A stretch of 45,792 bases of DNA from Prochloraceae cyanobacterium. GTDB taxonomy: Bacteria > Cyanobacteriota > Cyanobacteriia > Cyanobacteriales > JASJDA01. Location: positions 1 through 45,792 of the forward strand of contig JASJDA010000056.1 in NCBI GenBank assembly GCA_030065755.1. Reading direction: 5' to 3'. Below are positions 36,795 to 45,220 of this stretch, one piece after another (the first letter of the stretch is position 1; every line of letters starts with the position of its first letter). A program made the translations under genes and the position numbers. The notes beneath the pieces were generated by a model that was not told the origin of the DNA, ran no database searches, and worked only from the letters and a program-made list of their open reading frames with translations.

Positions 36795-36867
36795 AAATAG
36801 CAAGGCTTTCAAGACTTATGGATAAAGCACGGGTTTTGAAAATAGAGTCAACCATGAAGTTGAGAAG

Positions 36868-36898
36868 CCTACACCTATCCAGTCAAAATCGGTGTAGG
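36868..36898. terminator. Possible terminator hairpin downstream of acnB
   Basis: CCTACACC at 36868-36875 and GGTGTAGG at 36891-36898 form an 8-bp stem about 20 bp past the acnB stop codon. The loop is 15 nt and there is no good U-tract on the minus strand, so this is tentative. Confidence 0.35.
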
Positions 36899-36916
36899 AG
36901 TAGGCCACAAAAAAGG

Positions 36917-39514
36917 TTAAACAGGCATACCCAAAATATCTTCAATTTTAGGCATTTCTTCTAAAGGAATTACTCTTCCTTCGTCTTCAAAACCTTCAAT
37001 TTCATTGAAGTTTAGATAGCGATATAAATCGCCAGCAAATGGGTTAATTTTCTCCTTCACAATCTCCAGGTATTCTTCAACAGTAGGAATGTGTCCGAGT
37101 AGGGCGCAAACTGCTGCTAATTCTGCCGAACCTAGATAGACTCGCGCATCTTTACCCATGCGATTGTTGAAGTTACGAGTGGAAGTAGAAAAAACAGTTG
37201 CACCATCTTCTACTCTTGCTTGATTGCCCATACATAGGGAACATCCAGGTATTTCTGTTCTCGCACCTGATGCGGCAAAAATAGCATAAACTCCTTCTTC
37301 TCGCAGTTGTTTTTCATCCATGCGAGTGGGGGGACAAATCCACAGACGACTTTTTATCGTTCCTGCACCTTCTAATATTTTGGCAGCAGCGCGATAGTGA
37401 CCTATATTGGTCATGCAAGAACCGATAAATACTTCGTCAATTTTGTCTCCCGCACATTCGGACATTAATTTAACATTATCGGGGTCATTTGGTGCGGCAA
37501 CAATTGGTTCTTTTATCTCGTTCAAATTGACTTCGATCGTATCTATATATTCTGCATTTGTATCTGCTGACATTAACTCAGGATTTTCCAACCATTGTTC
37601 CATTTTGGCCACGCGGCGCATAATAGTATGACCGTCTTGATAACCCCGCGCTACCATATTTTTCAGCAAGGCAACATTCGATCGCAAATACTCGGCAACT
37701 GTCTCTACACTCAGCTTAATCGTAGAACCAGCACAAGATCTTTCGGCAGTGGCATCGGTTAATTCAAAGGCTTGTTCTACTTTCAAATCTGGCAAGCCTT
37801 CCATTTCCATTATGCGCCCGTTGAAGACATTTATTTTATTACTCGTGCCAAAGGTTAATTTCCCTTGCTGCATGGCAACATAAGGAATAGCATTAACAAT
37901 ATCCCGCAAAGTAACCCCTGGCTGCAATTCTCCTGTGAATTTAACTAACACAGATTCGGGCATATCTAAAGGCATTAACCCCAATGCTGCTGCAAATGCG
38001 ACCAAACCAGAACCAGCAGGGAAAGAAATGCCTAAGGGGAAACGGGTGTGAGAGTCGCCTCCCGTACCCACTGTATCTGGTAATAGCATTCGGTTTAACC
38101 AAGAGTGGATAATTCCGTCTCCAGGACGTAAAGCCACCCCACCGCGAGTAGCGAAGAAATCGGGTAATTCTTTGTGGGTTTGAATATCGACGGGTTTGGG
38201 ATAAGCAACAGTGTGACAGAAACTTTGCATCACCAAATCTGCATTGAAACCAAGACAAGCAAGTTCTTTTAATTCATCTCTAGTCATGGGGCCTGTGGTA
38301 TCCTGAGAACCAACGGCGGTCATTATCGGTTCGCAAGAAGTACCAGGACGAACTCCAGGTAAACCGCAAGCTTTGCCTACTATTTTCTGTGCTAGGGTAA
38401 AGCCTTTACCAGTATCTTCTGGTATTTGGGGACGGATGAAAGCATTTGAGGCTTCTAAACCTAATGCTTCGCGGGTTTTATCGGTGAGACTGCGTCCGAT
38501 TAATAAGGGGATGCGTCCCCCAGCCCGCACTTCGTCGATAATAGTATCTGGTTTGAGAGCAAATGTGGAAATTACTTCTCCTGCTTCGTTAGTAATTTGT
38601 CCTTTGTAGGGATGGATGGTAATTACATTACCTGTTTCCATTTTGGTAACGTCGCATTCGATCGGAAATGCACCAGAATCTTCAGAAGTATTGAAGAAAA
38701 TGGGGGCAATTTTCCCACCTAAAATAAATCCTCCTCGACGCTTGTTGGGTACGAAGGGAATATCTTCACCTATATGCCAGATTAAGGAATTAGCAGCAGA
38801 TTTACGAGAAGATCCAGTTCCCACTACATCCCCAACATAAGCTACTGGATGCCCTTTTTGTTTCAATTGGGCAATAGTTTCTAAGGCATCAGGCATTCTA
38901 GATTCCAGCATAGCCAAAGCGTGGAGAGGAATATCTGGGCGCGTGTTGGCTTTGGGTGCAGGGGATAAGTCGTCGGTGTTGGTTTCTCCTGGCACTTTGA
39001 ATACAGTAACTTTTATTGCTTCTGGTACTTTAGGACGACTGATAAACCACTCTGCATTTGTCCAAGAGTCAATTACTTGTTTGGCGTAAGGATTGACTTC
39101 CGATAGAGTAAATATTTCGTTGAAAGCGTCGAAAACGAGTAATGTTTTACTGAGAGCATTAGCAGCTGCAGATGCTAAGTTTGTATCTTTAGATTGGAGC
39201 AATTCTACTAAAGATTGAACGTTGTAACCTCCTATCATCGTGCCTAACAAGTCTATGGCACCTTGGCAAGAAATTAAGGGAGATTCTATTTCTCCTTTGG
39301 CGATCGCCGTTAAAAATCCCGCTTTTACGTATGCTGCTTCGTCTACTCCAGGAGGTACGCGATCGCGCAACATCATTAATAATTCTTCTCTATCTTCTGG
39401 GGCTGGATTTTTCAGCAATTCGCATAAATCTGAAGTCTGTTGGGCATTTAAAGGTAAGGGTGGAATTGATAATGCTTCTCTTTCGGCAACGTGTTGACGA
39501 TATTCGCGTAACAT
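36917..39514 (-). CDS. acnB: Aconitate hydratase B
   Basis: AcnB interconverts citrate and isocitrate in the TCA cycle and may also act on 2-methylcitrate intermediates. The 865-residue length and domain order (N-terminal helical HEAT-like region, swivel domain, then catalytic domain) are those of AcnB and not AcnA. Cluster-binding cysteines appear in [11 protein letters not shown] and [11 protein letters not shown]. Substrate-site motifs such as [10 protein letters not shown] are also seen. In cyanobacteria AcnB is the usual aconitase. It is a single gene on the minus strand; the upstream 140 bp separate it from the HEARO-like element. Confidence 0.95.
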   Translation of the reverse strand: MLREYRQHVAEREALSIPPLPLNAQQTSDLCELLKNPAPEDREELLMMLRDRVPPGVDEAAYVKAGFLTAIAKGEIESPLISCQGAIDLLGTMIGGYNVQSLVELLQSKDTNLASAAANALSKTLLVFDAFNEIFTLSEVNPYAKQVIDSWTNAEWFISRPKVPEAIKVTVFKVPGETNTDDLSPAPKANTRPDIPLHALAMLESRMPDALETIAQLKQKGHPVAYVGDVVGTGSSRKSAANSLIWHIGEDIPFVPNKRRGGFILGGKIAPIFFNTSEDSGAFPIECDVTKMETGNVITIHPYKGQITNEAGEVISTFALKPDTIIDEVRAGGRIPLLIGRSLTDKTREALGLEASNAFIRPQIPEDTGKGFTLAQKIVGKACGLPGVRPGTSCEPIMTAVGSQDTTGPMTRDELKELACLGFNADLVMQSFCHTVAYPKPVDIQTHKELPDFFATRGGVALRPGDGIIHSWLNRMLLPDTVGTGGDSHTRFPLGISFPAGSGLVAFAAALGLMPLDMPESVLVKFTGELQPGVTLRDIVNAIPYVAMQQGKLTFGTSNKINVFNGRIMEMEGLPDLKVEQAFELTDATAERSCAGSTIKLSVETVAEYLRSNVALLKNMVARGYQDGHTIMRRVAKMEQWLENPELMSADTNAEYIDTIEVNLNEIKEPIVAAPNDPDNVKLMSECAGDKIDEVFIGSCMTNIGHYRAAAKILEGAGTIKSRLWICPPTRMDEKQLREEGVYAIFAASGARTEIPGCSLCMGNQARVEDGATVFSTSTRNFNNRMGKDARVYLGSAELAAVCALLGHIPTVEEYLEIVKEKINPFAGDLYRYLNFNEIEGFEDEGRVIPLEEMPKIEDILGMPV

Positions 39515-39659
39515 TTTTTGTTCTCCTTCGATGGGCGATCGCTATATTCTTTTTTTTATCTCTGTTTCGCGAGAAGACCCTCAGTTTTACTGACAGGACG
39601 GCACTTAAAGCGTGGAATTTAGTTTAGCGCAAATTGTTGCCTCATGAATCGCGACTAGA

Positions 39660-40010
39660 TGAGTGCAAAATACTGTACAATGTTAAAAGTTTGAATCCTC
39701 TGGGTGGGAGTCCCGAAAGGGCGGTAGTGAATGGATCGAAGAAGCTGAACCCTAGAACCCGAAAGCTTGCATAAGAAGCAAAAAAGTTGGGTAACGAAAA
39801 CCACGTAAAACATAGTGCAGTAACCGAATTCTAAAACTGGTATCAGAAGAACAGATTACAAATAAATAGGGCTGGTTCAGCCCGAATTAACGCCTGTGGA
39901 CATGATACCGCCGACGGTCATGGTAAAAGCAGTAATGCAAAGAAGCAGGAAGTAAACACTAAAGTAGACAACTTTGGATAAGTTTTACAGAACAGCCTAG
40001 ATAACAAGTG
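39660..40010 (+). ncRNA. Candidate HEARO / IscB-type omega RNA without an adjacent iscB
   Basis: No open frame fits this stretch, yet it is dense in stems. CCC-GAAA-GGG is at 39712-39721. GGGCTG/CAGCCC with a 3-nt loop is at 39869-39883. CATG..ACCG-CCGA-CGGTCATG is at 39901-39922. The order of GAGTCCCGAAAGGG, then a CCTGTGGACATGATACCGCC-type segment, then AAAGAAGCAGG resembles, as I remember it, the HEARO RNA that guides IscB nucleases. The element ends at 40121 in the hairpin plus GTCAA right end used by IS605-type elements. HEARO RNA normally precedes an iscB gene; here none follows. An alternative is a degraded group II intron, but I find no GTGYG start or domain V. The boundaries are approximate. 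Confidence 0.5.
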
Positions 40011-40090
40011 ATATTCTAGTATTCTCGGTTCAGACATAATCGCGTAAGACTTGGAGTAGGGCAACCAAAACAAGCTGTGATTAGCTCAAG

Positions 40091-40122
40091 AATCCCCCGT
40101 CTCTGGCGGTGGGAGCGTCAAC
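40091..40122 (+). other. IS605-type right end of the HEARO-like element
   Basis: AATCCCCCG is followed by a short hairpin (TCCC and CCG pairing with CGG and GGGA) and GCGTCAAC. This closely matches the right end of the tnpB element (AATCCCCCG ... GGGGGAGGATGTCAA). It marks the stretch from about 39655 as a mobile element. Confidence 0.5.
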
Positions 40123-40174
40123 AGAGGATTAAAGCTGAGGAGCGATAATTTTTAGCTTTTTTGCGAGAACTGAG

Positions 40175-40561
40175 CTAGCTACGTACAATTTCAATAGGAA
40201 TTCCCAATGTTAAAGAAGACCAGGCTCGATCGGCAGTAAGCACTGTCAATCCTAGTTTAACCCCTAGGGCCAGACAAGCTCGATCGCCAAGTGACAGCCC
40301 TAGTGAACGAGTAAGTTGACGTAGTTTAGCGGTAGCTATTGCATCCTCTAATTCAAAGGATTTAACCTCACAGCTTAAATAAGCAAGCACCAACTCGATT
40401 TCTTTTTGAGGCATTCCCACTTCTATTAACTTGGCAATGGTTTCACTCATATTGACAGCACTCATCACATAGTTAGCGATCGCTTCTCCAACTCGTTCGT
40501 GTCTTGTTTCTTTGTTGAGAAAAGCAAGGAGTGCGGAGGCATCTAAAACGGATTTACTCAT
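40175..40561 (-). CDS. vapC: PIN-domain toxin, VapC type
   Basis: This 128-residue PIN nuclease would cut RNA when freed from its antitoxin. The acidic active-site residues are all present: Asp7 (VLDASALL), Glu40 (NMSETIAKL), Asp93 (LGDRACLAL) and Asp111 (LTADRAW). The length is normal. Its start overlaps the end of the AbrB-type antitoxin gene by 8 bp, the usual arrangement for coupled translation of a toxin-antitoxin pair. It lies just beyond the HEARO-like element. Confidence 0.88.
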   Translation of the reverse strand: MSKSVLDASALLAFLNKETRHERVGEAIANYVMSAVNMSETIAKLIEVGMPQKEIELVLAYLSCEVKSFELEDAIATAKLRQLTRSLGLSLGDRACLALGVKLGLTVLTADRAWSSLTLGIPIEIVRS

Positions 40562-40808
40562 AAGTGCGAGCTTCTTGTCTACGTTCTTCGATTAGTTCTG
40601 ATGCCAACGATCGCTTACCAGCATAACGAGTAACTAATTCTTGGGCGCGTCGCTGTGCTGCTTTTTTTGAGACTATTCGTAGGGAATCTTCTTCAAGGAA
40701 TAACACCACTTCATCTCCCACATCTATCTGGAGGGCTTTACGGATATCAGAGGGAATCACAATTCTCCCACCTTCAGTTAATTTTGTAGTTGTTTCAATT
40801 GACTTCAT
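40554..40808 (-). CDS. vapB: AbrB/SpoVT-type antitoxin, VapB type
   Basis: This 84-residue protein has an N-terminal swapped-hairpin AbrB DNA-binding domain (TKLTEGGRIVIPSDIRKAL, about 8-26, then DVGDEVVLFLEED) and a basic, helical C-terminus expected to wrap the toxin. As in other pairs, it should repress its own promoter together with the toxin. The promoter would lie in the AT-rich stretch above 40808. Confidence 0.85.
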   Translation of the reverse strand: MKSIETTTKLTEGGRIVIPSDIRKALQIDVGDEVVLFLEEDSLRIVSKKAAQRRAQELVTRYAGKRSLASELIEERRQEARTYE

Positions 40809-41047
40809 AAAACTGGATCGATGTCAACTATGTCATATTATTGTAGCAATGTCAAAACAACATAAATATGACAAGTAATAAATTTTTACCAGAAAAGAGA
40901 AAATTGACAGATATTTAGAATCGATCTCCTTGCTAGCATTTAGAGAAAAGTTGTAAAATACAGCTACATTTTCTTGCTTAGAAATATAAACAAAAGTATT
41001 TGCTCTTTTGGCAAATTACGTCCAATTAACAAACAAAAGTAAAAACT

Positions 41048-42481
41048 ATGACTATTAATAAGATTGTCGAAAGAACTACTAGTGAAATCGAGCAAATAAC
41101 AGCAAAAAAAACAGAACAAATATTTCAGTGGTCAAAAAACTGGTATCCACTAAGTCCGATATCCTATTTAAATCCAAGCATTCCTAACGCGATAGAGCTT
41201 TTGGGCAAAAAGTTAGTTATTTGGAAAAATAACCTTGGGGACTGGGTTGTAATGGACGATGTCTGTCCTCACAAGTTAATTGAACTATCTAAAGGAAAAA
41301 TCGATTCTAATGCTGAAAATATAGTTTGTAGATACCACGGCTGGTGTTTTAATAGTAAAGGTGATTGTACTAAAATACCCGCGTTAGATGAAGAAGACGC
41401 AGCACAAAAAACTGCTTGTCAGAGCGATCGATCTAAAGTTAATATCTATCCCAATCAAGTCGTTCAAGACTTGCTTTGGATATGGCCTGACGATAGTTCA
41501 GAAGCGTTTGAAGAATCGTTATCTTTGCAACCTGCTACAATGCCAGAAGACGTAATAGATACACCTTCAAACAACTGGTATATGAGGGAAGTACCAGTTG
41601 GTTATGCAGTATCAGTAGAGAACAGTTTCGACCCAATTCATGCCCAGTTCGTTCACGAAGGAATAGCCTTTTTTTCTCCAGAAAAAACCGTACCGATGCG
41701 AGAGTATAAATTAGTCTCAGAAATATCAAAAGAAGGATTTACTCTCAAACATAGTGGCTACAATAAAATGAACGAGGATATGGAAGCTACGCGACAGTTT
41801 AAATCTCCTTGTTCTAATACAACTATATACACGTATATCAACGGAAATAAAAATTTATTTCAACTGTATTTTATTCCTACTAAGCCTGGTTATTGCCGAT
41901 ATATAGGTCAATTTTTAGGCTTTGTTCCCCCTTCTAAAAAAAGTTTTTGGCAGCAATTTTTACCAGAAGATTTGCTTATAGGTTTGCAACATTCTTCTTC
42001 TTATCAATTGGTCAACCAAGATTTGAACGTAATCAGCAGTCAAGAAGTTGCTTATTCTCAAGTCAATAAAACTTGGTCTAAAGCTTATTATTTACCTACT
42101 AATTCTGATTTTGGTTCGAGCATTTTTAGAAAATGGTTGGAACAATTTGCTGGGGGCGATCCCTTCGGTAAAGACGATCTCAAACGACTCCCCGATCGAC
42201 AACTATACGATCGATGGAATGCACATTCTAAATTTTGCCCTCATTGTCGCAATTCTGTGGAGATTTTAGAAAAAATTAGAGGTCTTTGCGATCGAAGCAC
42301 CAAGATACTCATTTTGTTAGCTTTGATATCGATAGTGATAGGAATACCATTAAAAATAGGAGCGATCTTAATAATTTTGGGATTCGTTAGTTTTTGGGTC
42401 TCTTCTTATGTAGAAGATAAAAGACATGATTTTATGACCAGTATTCCCAAGCGCGGATTGCCAGAAGTTAAATTATATTAA
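41048..42481 (+). CDS. Rieske oxygenase of the pheophorbide a oxygenase / Tic55 family
   Basis: The 477 residues contain a Rieske domain (Cys73, His75, Cys94, His97), a mononuclear iron site in ENSFDPIHAQFVH (Asp195, His198, His203 as likely ligands, by family), a C-terminal PaO domain, a CxxC pair (Cys397/Cys400, FCPHC) and two membrane helices (about 418-452). This is the layout of plant PaO, Tic55 and PTC52, where the CxxC is linked to thioredoxin control. PaO opens the chlorophyll ring during breakdown; PTC52 and Tic55 act on other chlorophyll derivatives. The substrate in cyanobacteria is not settled. The gene stands alone. Confidence 0.82.
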   Translation: MTINKIVERTTSEIEQITAKKTEQIFQWSKNWYPLSPISYLNPSIPNAIELLGKKLVIWKNNLGDWVVMDDVCPHKLIELSKGKIDSNAENIVCRYHGWCFNSKGDCTKIPALDEEDAAQKTACQSDRSKVNIYPNQVVQDLLWIWPDDSSEAFEESLSLQPATMPEDVIDTPSNNWYMREVPVGYAVSVENSFDPIHAQFVHEGIAFFSPEKTVPMREYKLVSEISKEGFTLKHSGYNKMNEDMEATRQFKSPCSNTTIYTYINGNKNLFQLYFIPTKPGYCRYIGQFLGFVPPSKKSFWQQFLPEDLLIGLQHSSSYQLVNQDLNVISSQEVAYSQVNKTWSKAYYLPTNSDFGSSIFRKWLEQFAGGDPFGKDDLKRLPDRQLYDRWNAHSKFCPHCRNSVEILEKIRGLCDRSTKILILLALISIVIGIPLKIGAILIILGFVSFWVSSYVEDKRHDFMTSIPKRGLPEVKLY

Positions 42482-42660
42482 CAGTTGTCAGTGAACAGTG
42501 AACAGTGAACAGTTATCAGTTATCAGTTATCAGTTATCAGTTATCAGTTGTCAGTTACCAATTATCAATTGATTCAAAAATGAATTCACAACTGTTCACT
42601 GATAACTGAAAAGTGGTTTAAATCCATGGGGGAGACCTGATAACTGATAACTGTTTTAAA
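42482..42660. repeat. CAGTTATCAGT array with MITE-like unit, copy 1
   Basis: Tandem CAGTTATCAGTGAACAGT-type heptamers lead into a unique core (about 42545-42630: CAGTTGTCAGTTACCAATTA, then TTGATTCAAAAATGAATTCA, then ACTGTTCACTGATAACTG). The outer heptamers and the inverted ACTGTTCACTGATAACTG give it a folded, MITE-like shape. Copy 2 lies at 44848-45000, past the acylase gene, and continues with the same AAAAGTGGTTTAAATCCATG. Confidence 0.8.
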
Positions 42661-42716
42661 CTTTGTTAGGAAACTGGCGGGGCAATACTGTGCGGTAGCG
42701 CAGGTCGGGGAGGATA

Positions 42717-44810
42717 TCACTCAGAAAATATCTGACGAGATTCTAAGTGAGCTTCAATTTCTCCGCGCGATCGCCACGCAGGTCGCAATTCCTTACGCGC
42801 TGCCAGTTTCAATTGATCTCCGTAATGGGGAGAATCCGATCGAGAAGAATTGCCATAAGTACTCAATACTTTTGCCCTTATGGGGTTAGAAAACTCAATA
42901 GCTGCGATATAGCTATCGCCAAGACCAGAAATATAACGCCCCTCCTCCCCAGGGAAAAACCCAATTACTCGGAAAATGCCGAGATTCCCATTTCCTCCAT
43001 TACCTGGAAAATCTACTTTACCTCGAACGAACCGCATAACATCCCCCCAAGGCACGTCTAAAGTCCCATAGGCGGATTTAATCTTTGTAGCAGCAATTTC
43101 TAGCGCCTTAGCTGCAGCCTGCGGATTCGCTAAACCTTTAGGGGTTGTGAGGGGGTTTTTCTCGTCCCAGGGAGTAGCAAAAATATTTCCCCCTTGTTTG
43201 CCCATTTCCTCCCACCACATACTAAAAAGTAAGGCGCCACGGCTGTCTGCATCAGTTTTGCGATCCCAATTTGTTAGTACTGAGACAGCTTGACGGGTTA
43301 GGAGGCTGCCATATTGGTTTGCAGCAGCAATTAAATCGTCCAGGAGGCGATCGGCTAATTCCATGCGAGTCGAGTATTTATCCTCAATTAATTCCTCAAA
43401 GGAAATTTTTCTATCTTCAGCTAGCATTCTCGCGCTGCGTTGGGCGCGCAAACTCATACCCTGGGGGGCGGTATATGGTGGAAAATCCTTAGAATTGAGC
43501 TGTTGAGGAAATGTTGAAGTCCAAGGCGGATCGTTGGCATTTTGTACCCAGCCACTGGGAGGATCTATTACTTTAGGCAATTCGCTGTAGGGATGTATTT
43601 TCGTCCACAAAGTCTTGGAAGTATCTCCTGGAACAATGCCTTGCCAGTAGTTCCAGTCTCCTTGAGAACGAACTGGCAACTGACCGTTAAATAGATACAT
43701 AATATGACCGTTACGATCGCCATACAAGATATTAGTAAAAGGCATTTGCAGCCGCTTTAGGGCTGTTTGGAATTGACGCAGATTTTTTGCTGCCATCATG
43801 TCCCAATACTGCTGCATTAGACCCCAGGCAGCAAATCGATCCAATCCGACTATACGGATAGCAAATGTAACCCCTTCTCTTTCTAGCACGACACCCTGTA
43901 TCGATCGCCTCACTTTCAACTTTTCTTCTCGCAAACTGCCGTCGTTTTGCAAAACTTTCAAAGTTTTGCTTTCAGTTTCAAAAGGTCGCACCCGACCGTC
44001 AAAAAGGTAGCCTCCATCGGCGAGTTTGAGTTGATATCGATCGCAGCCGTCGAAGGTATTATATGTTGTCGCCCACCCCAGATAGTCGTTAAACGCTATG
44101 ACTAAAGCAGGGATACCCACAGGGGCGACTCCATAAGCATCAATTCCTGGGGCGACAAGCTGGGTCTCGTATAAAATATTGCTACCAGACCAAGGTAAGT
44201 GAGGATTTGCTAGAAGCATGGCGCGACCGCTAGCAGAGTGTTTGGGTGCGATCGCCCATGCATTCGAGCCGCCATTATTTCCCGCTAAGCCAGGATAGCA
44301 CTTTCCGTATACTGCTAAGAAAGAAAACAATAATCGATCGGCTAAAGCAAGAGAATCTGTTGCTTTTACTGGCAGCACCTTCTTTAATTCTTCAGAAATT
44401 CGATCGGGGTGTTTTTCAGCATAGGCATTCATCCCCGCAGCGAAAGCATCTAAATAGTTTTTCCCTTCCTCAGTTTGGGCAGCATAAGCCTGTTTTGCAC
44501 TTTCTGGAAAACCCATTGAGTTCGCCAGGCGATCGGACTCTAGATATTTCTCCCCCCAATACTCCGCACCTCGTCCCCTTGCCGTACCGTATAGTCGCAA
44601 AATCTCGTTCCCGTGACTCTGCATTTGCGCCCAACCAAAGGCACGAAACATACCTTCTCTATCTTTAGCAAAAATATGCGGCACTCCCCAGCTATCCCAA
44701 AGGATTTCTGTGCTTTGTTTAGTGGCTGCAATAGGACTGGGAACACTCAGCAGCAATACTAAACACAGACCCAAGATCGATCCTAAATAAAATCGCTTTT
44801 TGCTACCCAC
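42717..44810 (-). CDS. Penicillin-acylase-family Ntn hydrolase, exported
   Basis: The 697-residue protein begins with a signal peptide (about 1-29, ending SPIAAT). It is then a self-cleaving N-terminal-nucleophile hydrolase: the maturation site NNGGSNAW makes Ser182 the new N-terminal nucleophile of the beta subunit. In this family substrates include penicillins, acyl-homoserine lactones and other amides, and cyanobacterial relatives (AiiC of Anabaena) degrade acyl-homoserine lactones. Which substrate applies here cannot be told. The gene sits between two copies of a 150-bp repeat. Confidence 0.85.
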   Translation of the reverse strand: MGSKKRFYLGSILGLCLVLLLSVPSPIAATKQSTEILWDSWGVPHIFAKDREGMFRAFGWAQMQSHGNEILRLYGTARGRGAEYWGEKYLESDRLANSMGFPESAKQAYAAQTEEGKNYLDAFAAGMNAYAEKHPDRISEELKKVLPVKATDSLALADRLLFSFLAVYGKCYPGLAGNNGGSNAWAIAPKHSASGRAMLLANPHLPWSGSNILYETQLVAPGIDAYGVAPVGIPALVIAFNDYLGWATTYNTFDGCDRYQLKLADGGYLFDGRVRPFETESKTLKVLQNDGSLREEKLKVRRSIQGVVLEREGVTFAIRIVGLDRFAAWGLMQQYWDMMAAKNLRQFQTALKRLQMPFTNILYGDRNGHIMYLFNGQLPVRSQGDWNYWQGIVPGDTSKTLWTKIHPYSELPKVIDPPSGWVQNANDPPWTSTFPQQLNSKDFPPYTAPQGMSLRAQRSARMLAEDRKISFEELIEDKYSTRMELADRLLDDLIAAANQYGSLLTRQAVSVLTNWDRKTDADSRGALLFSMWWEEMGKQGGNIFATPWDEKNPLTTPKGLANPQAAAKALEIAATKIKSAYGTLDVPWGDVMRFVRGKVDFPGNGGNGNLGIFRVIGFFPGEEGRYISGLGDSYIAAIEFSNPIRAKVLSTYGNSSRSDSPHYGDQLKLAARKELRPAWRSRGEIEAHLESRQIFSE

Positions 44811-44847
44811 GGAACATTAGAATGATTGCAAACACGAGTTATCTTAC

Positions 44848-45000
44848 CAGTTATCAGTGAACAGTTACCAGTTATCAGTGAACAGTTATCAGTTGTCAGT
44901 TACCAATTATAAATTATCAATTGATTCAAAAATGAATTCACAACTGTTCACTGATAACTGAAAAGTGGTTTAAATCCATGAGGGAAAGCTGATAACTTTT
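44848..45000. repeat. CAGTTATCAGT array with MITE-like unit, copy 2
   Basis: This copy has the same core as 42545-42630, with about 7 extra bases (AAATTAT) after ACCAATTAT. It also includes TTGATTCAAAAATGAATTCA and ACTGTTCACTGATAACTG, and runs on to AAATCCATG. Orientation is the same as copy 1, so the two form direct repeats around the acylase gene. Confidence 0.8.
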
Positions 45001-45220
45001 CGCTATTTTAATAAAAATTATCACCAATTATCTAACTCAATCATTTCTAATTATTGACATTTTTTTCACAATAAATTACCTGTATAAATAATCTTCTGAG
45101 TTAGGTGTTTTTAGTTTGAACTAACCATCGTGCGGACATTTTTTTGTTGATTTAAGGAAAAATTAATTGGTATTTTACCTTAAATATAGCTTAGTAAAAT
45201 AGGACAATTTATTTTAACAC

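Larger units (their letters stand above)
35307..36829 (+). mobile_element. Stand-alone tnpB element (IS1341 type), with unusual flanking inverted repeat
   Basis: The element contains one intact tnpB and no tnpA. Left of the gene is a perfect 21-bp stem (35430-35450 against 35458-35478, 7-nt loop) containing TCCCCCGCTAA. Right of the gene is a shorter hairpin with the same arm (TCCCCCGCTA at 36751-36760, TAGCGGGGGA at 36776-36785) followed by GGATGTCAA. Subterminal hairpins are normal in the IS200/IS605 family. Outside them, a 17-bp sequence at 35307-35323 recurs inverted at 36813-36829 with one mismatch, which is not normal for this family. The functional right end is probably near 36794; the outer limits are an estimate. 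Confidence 0.65.

Noticed and set aside
39690-39720. A GAATCCTC stretch that looks like a tRNA T-arm
   Set aside because: No acceptor stem, anticodon arm or D-arm with correct spacing surrounds it; it belongs to the structured non-coding element.
42482-42660. A possible CRISPR array in the CAGTTATCAGT repeats
   Set aside because: The units are 7-18 bp tandem heptamers without spacers of uniform length, and no cas genes are present.
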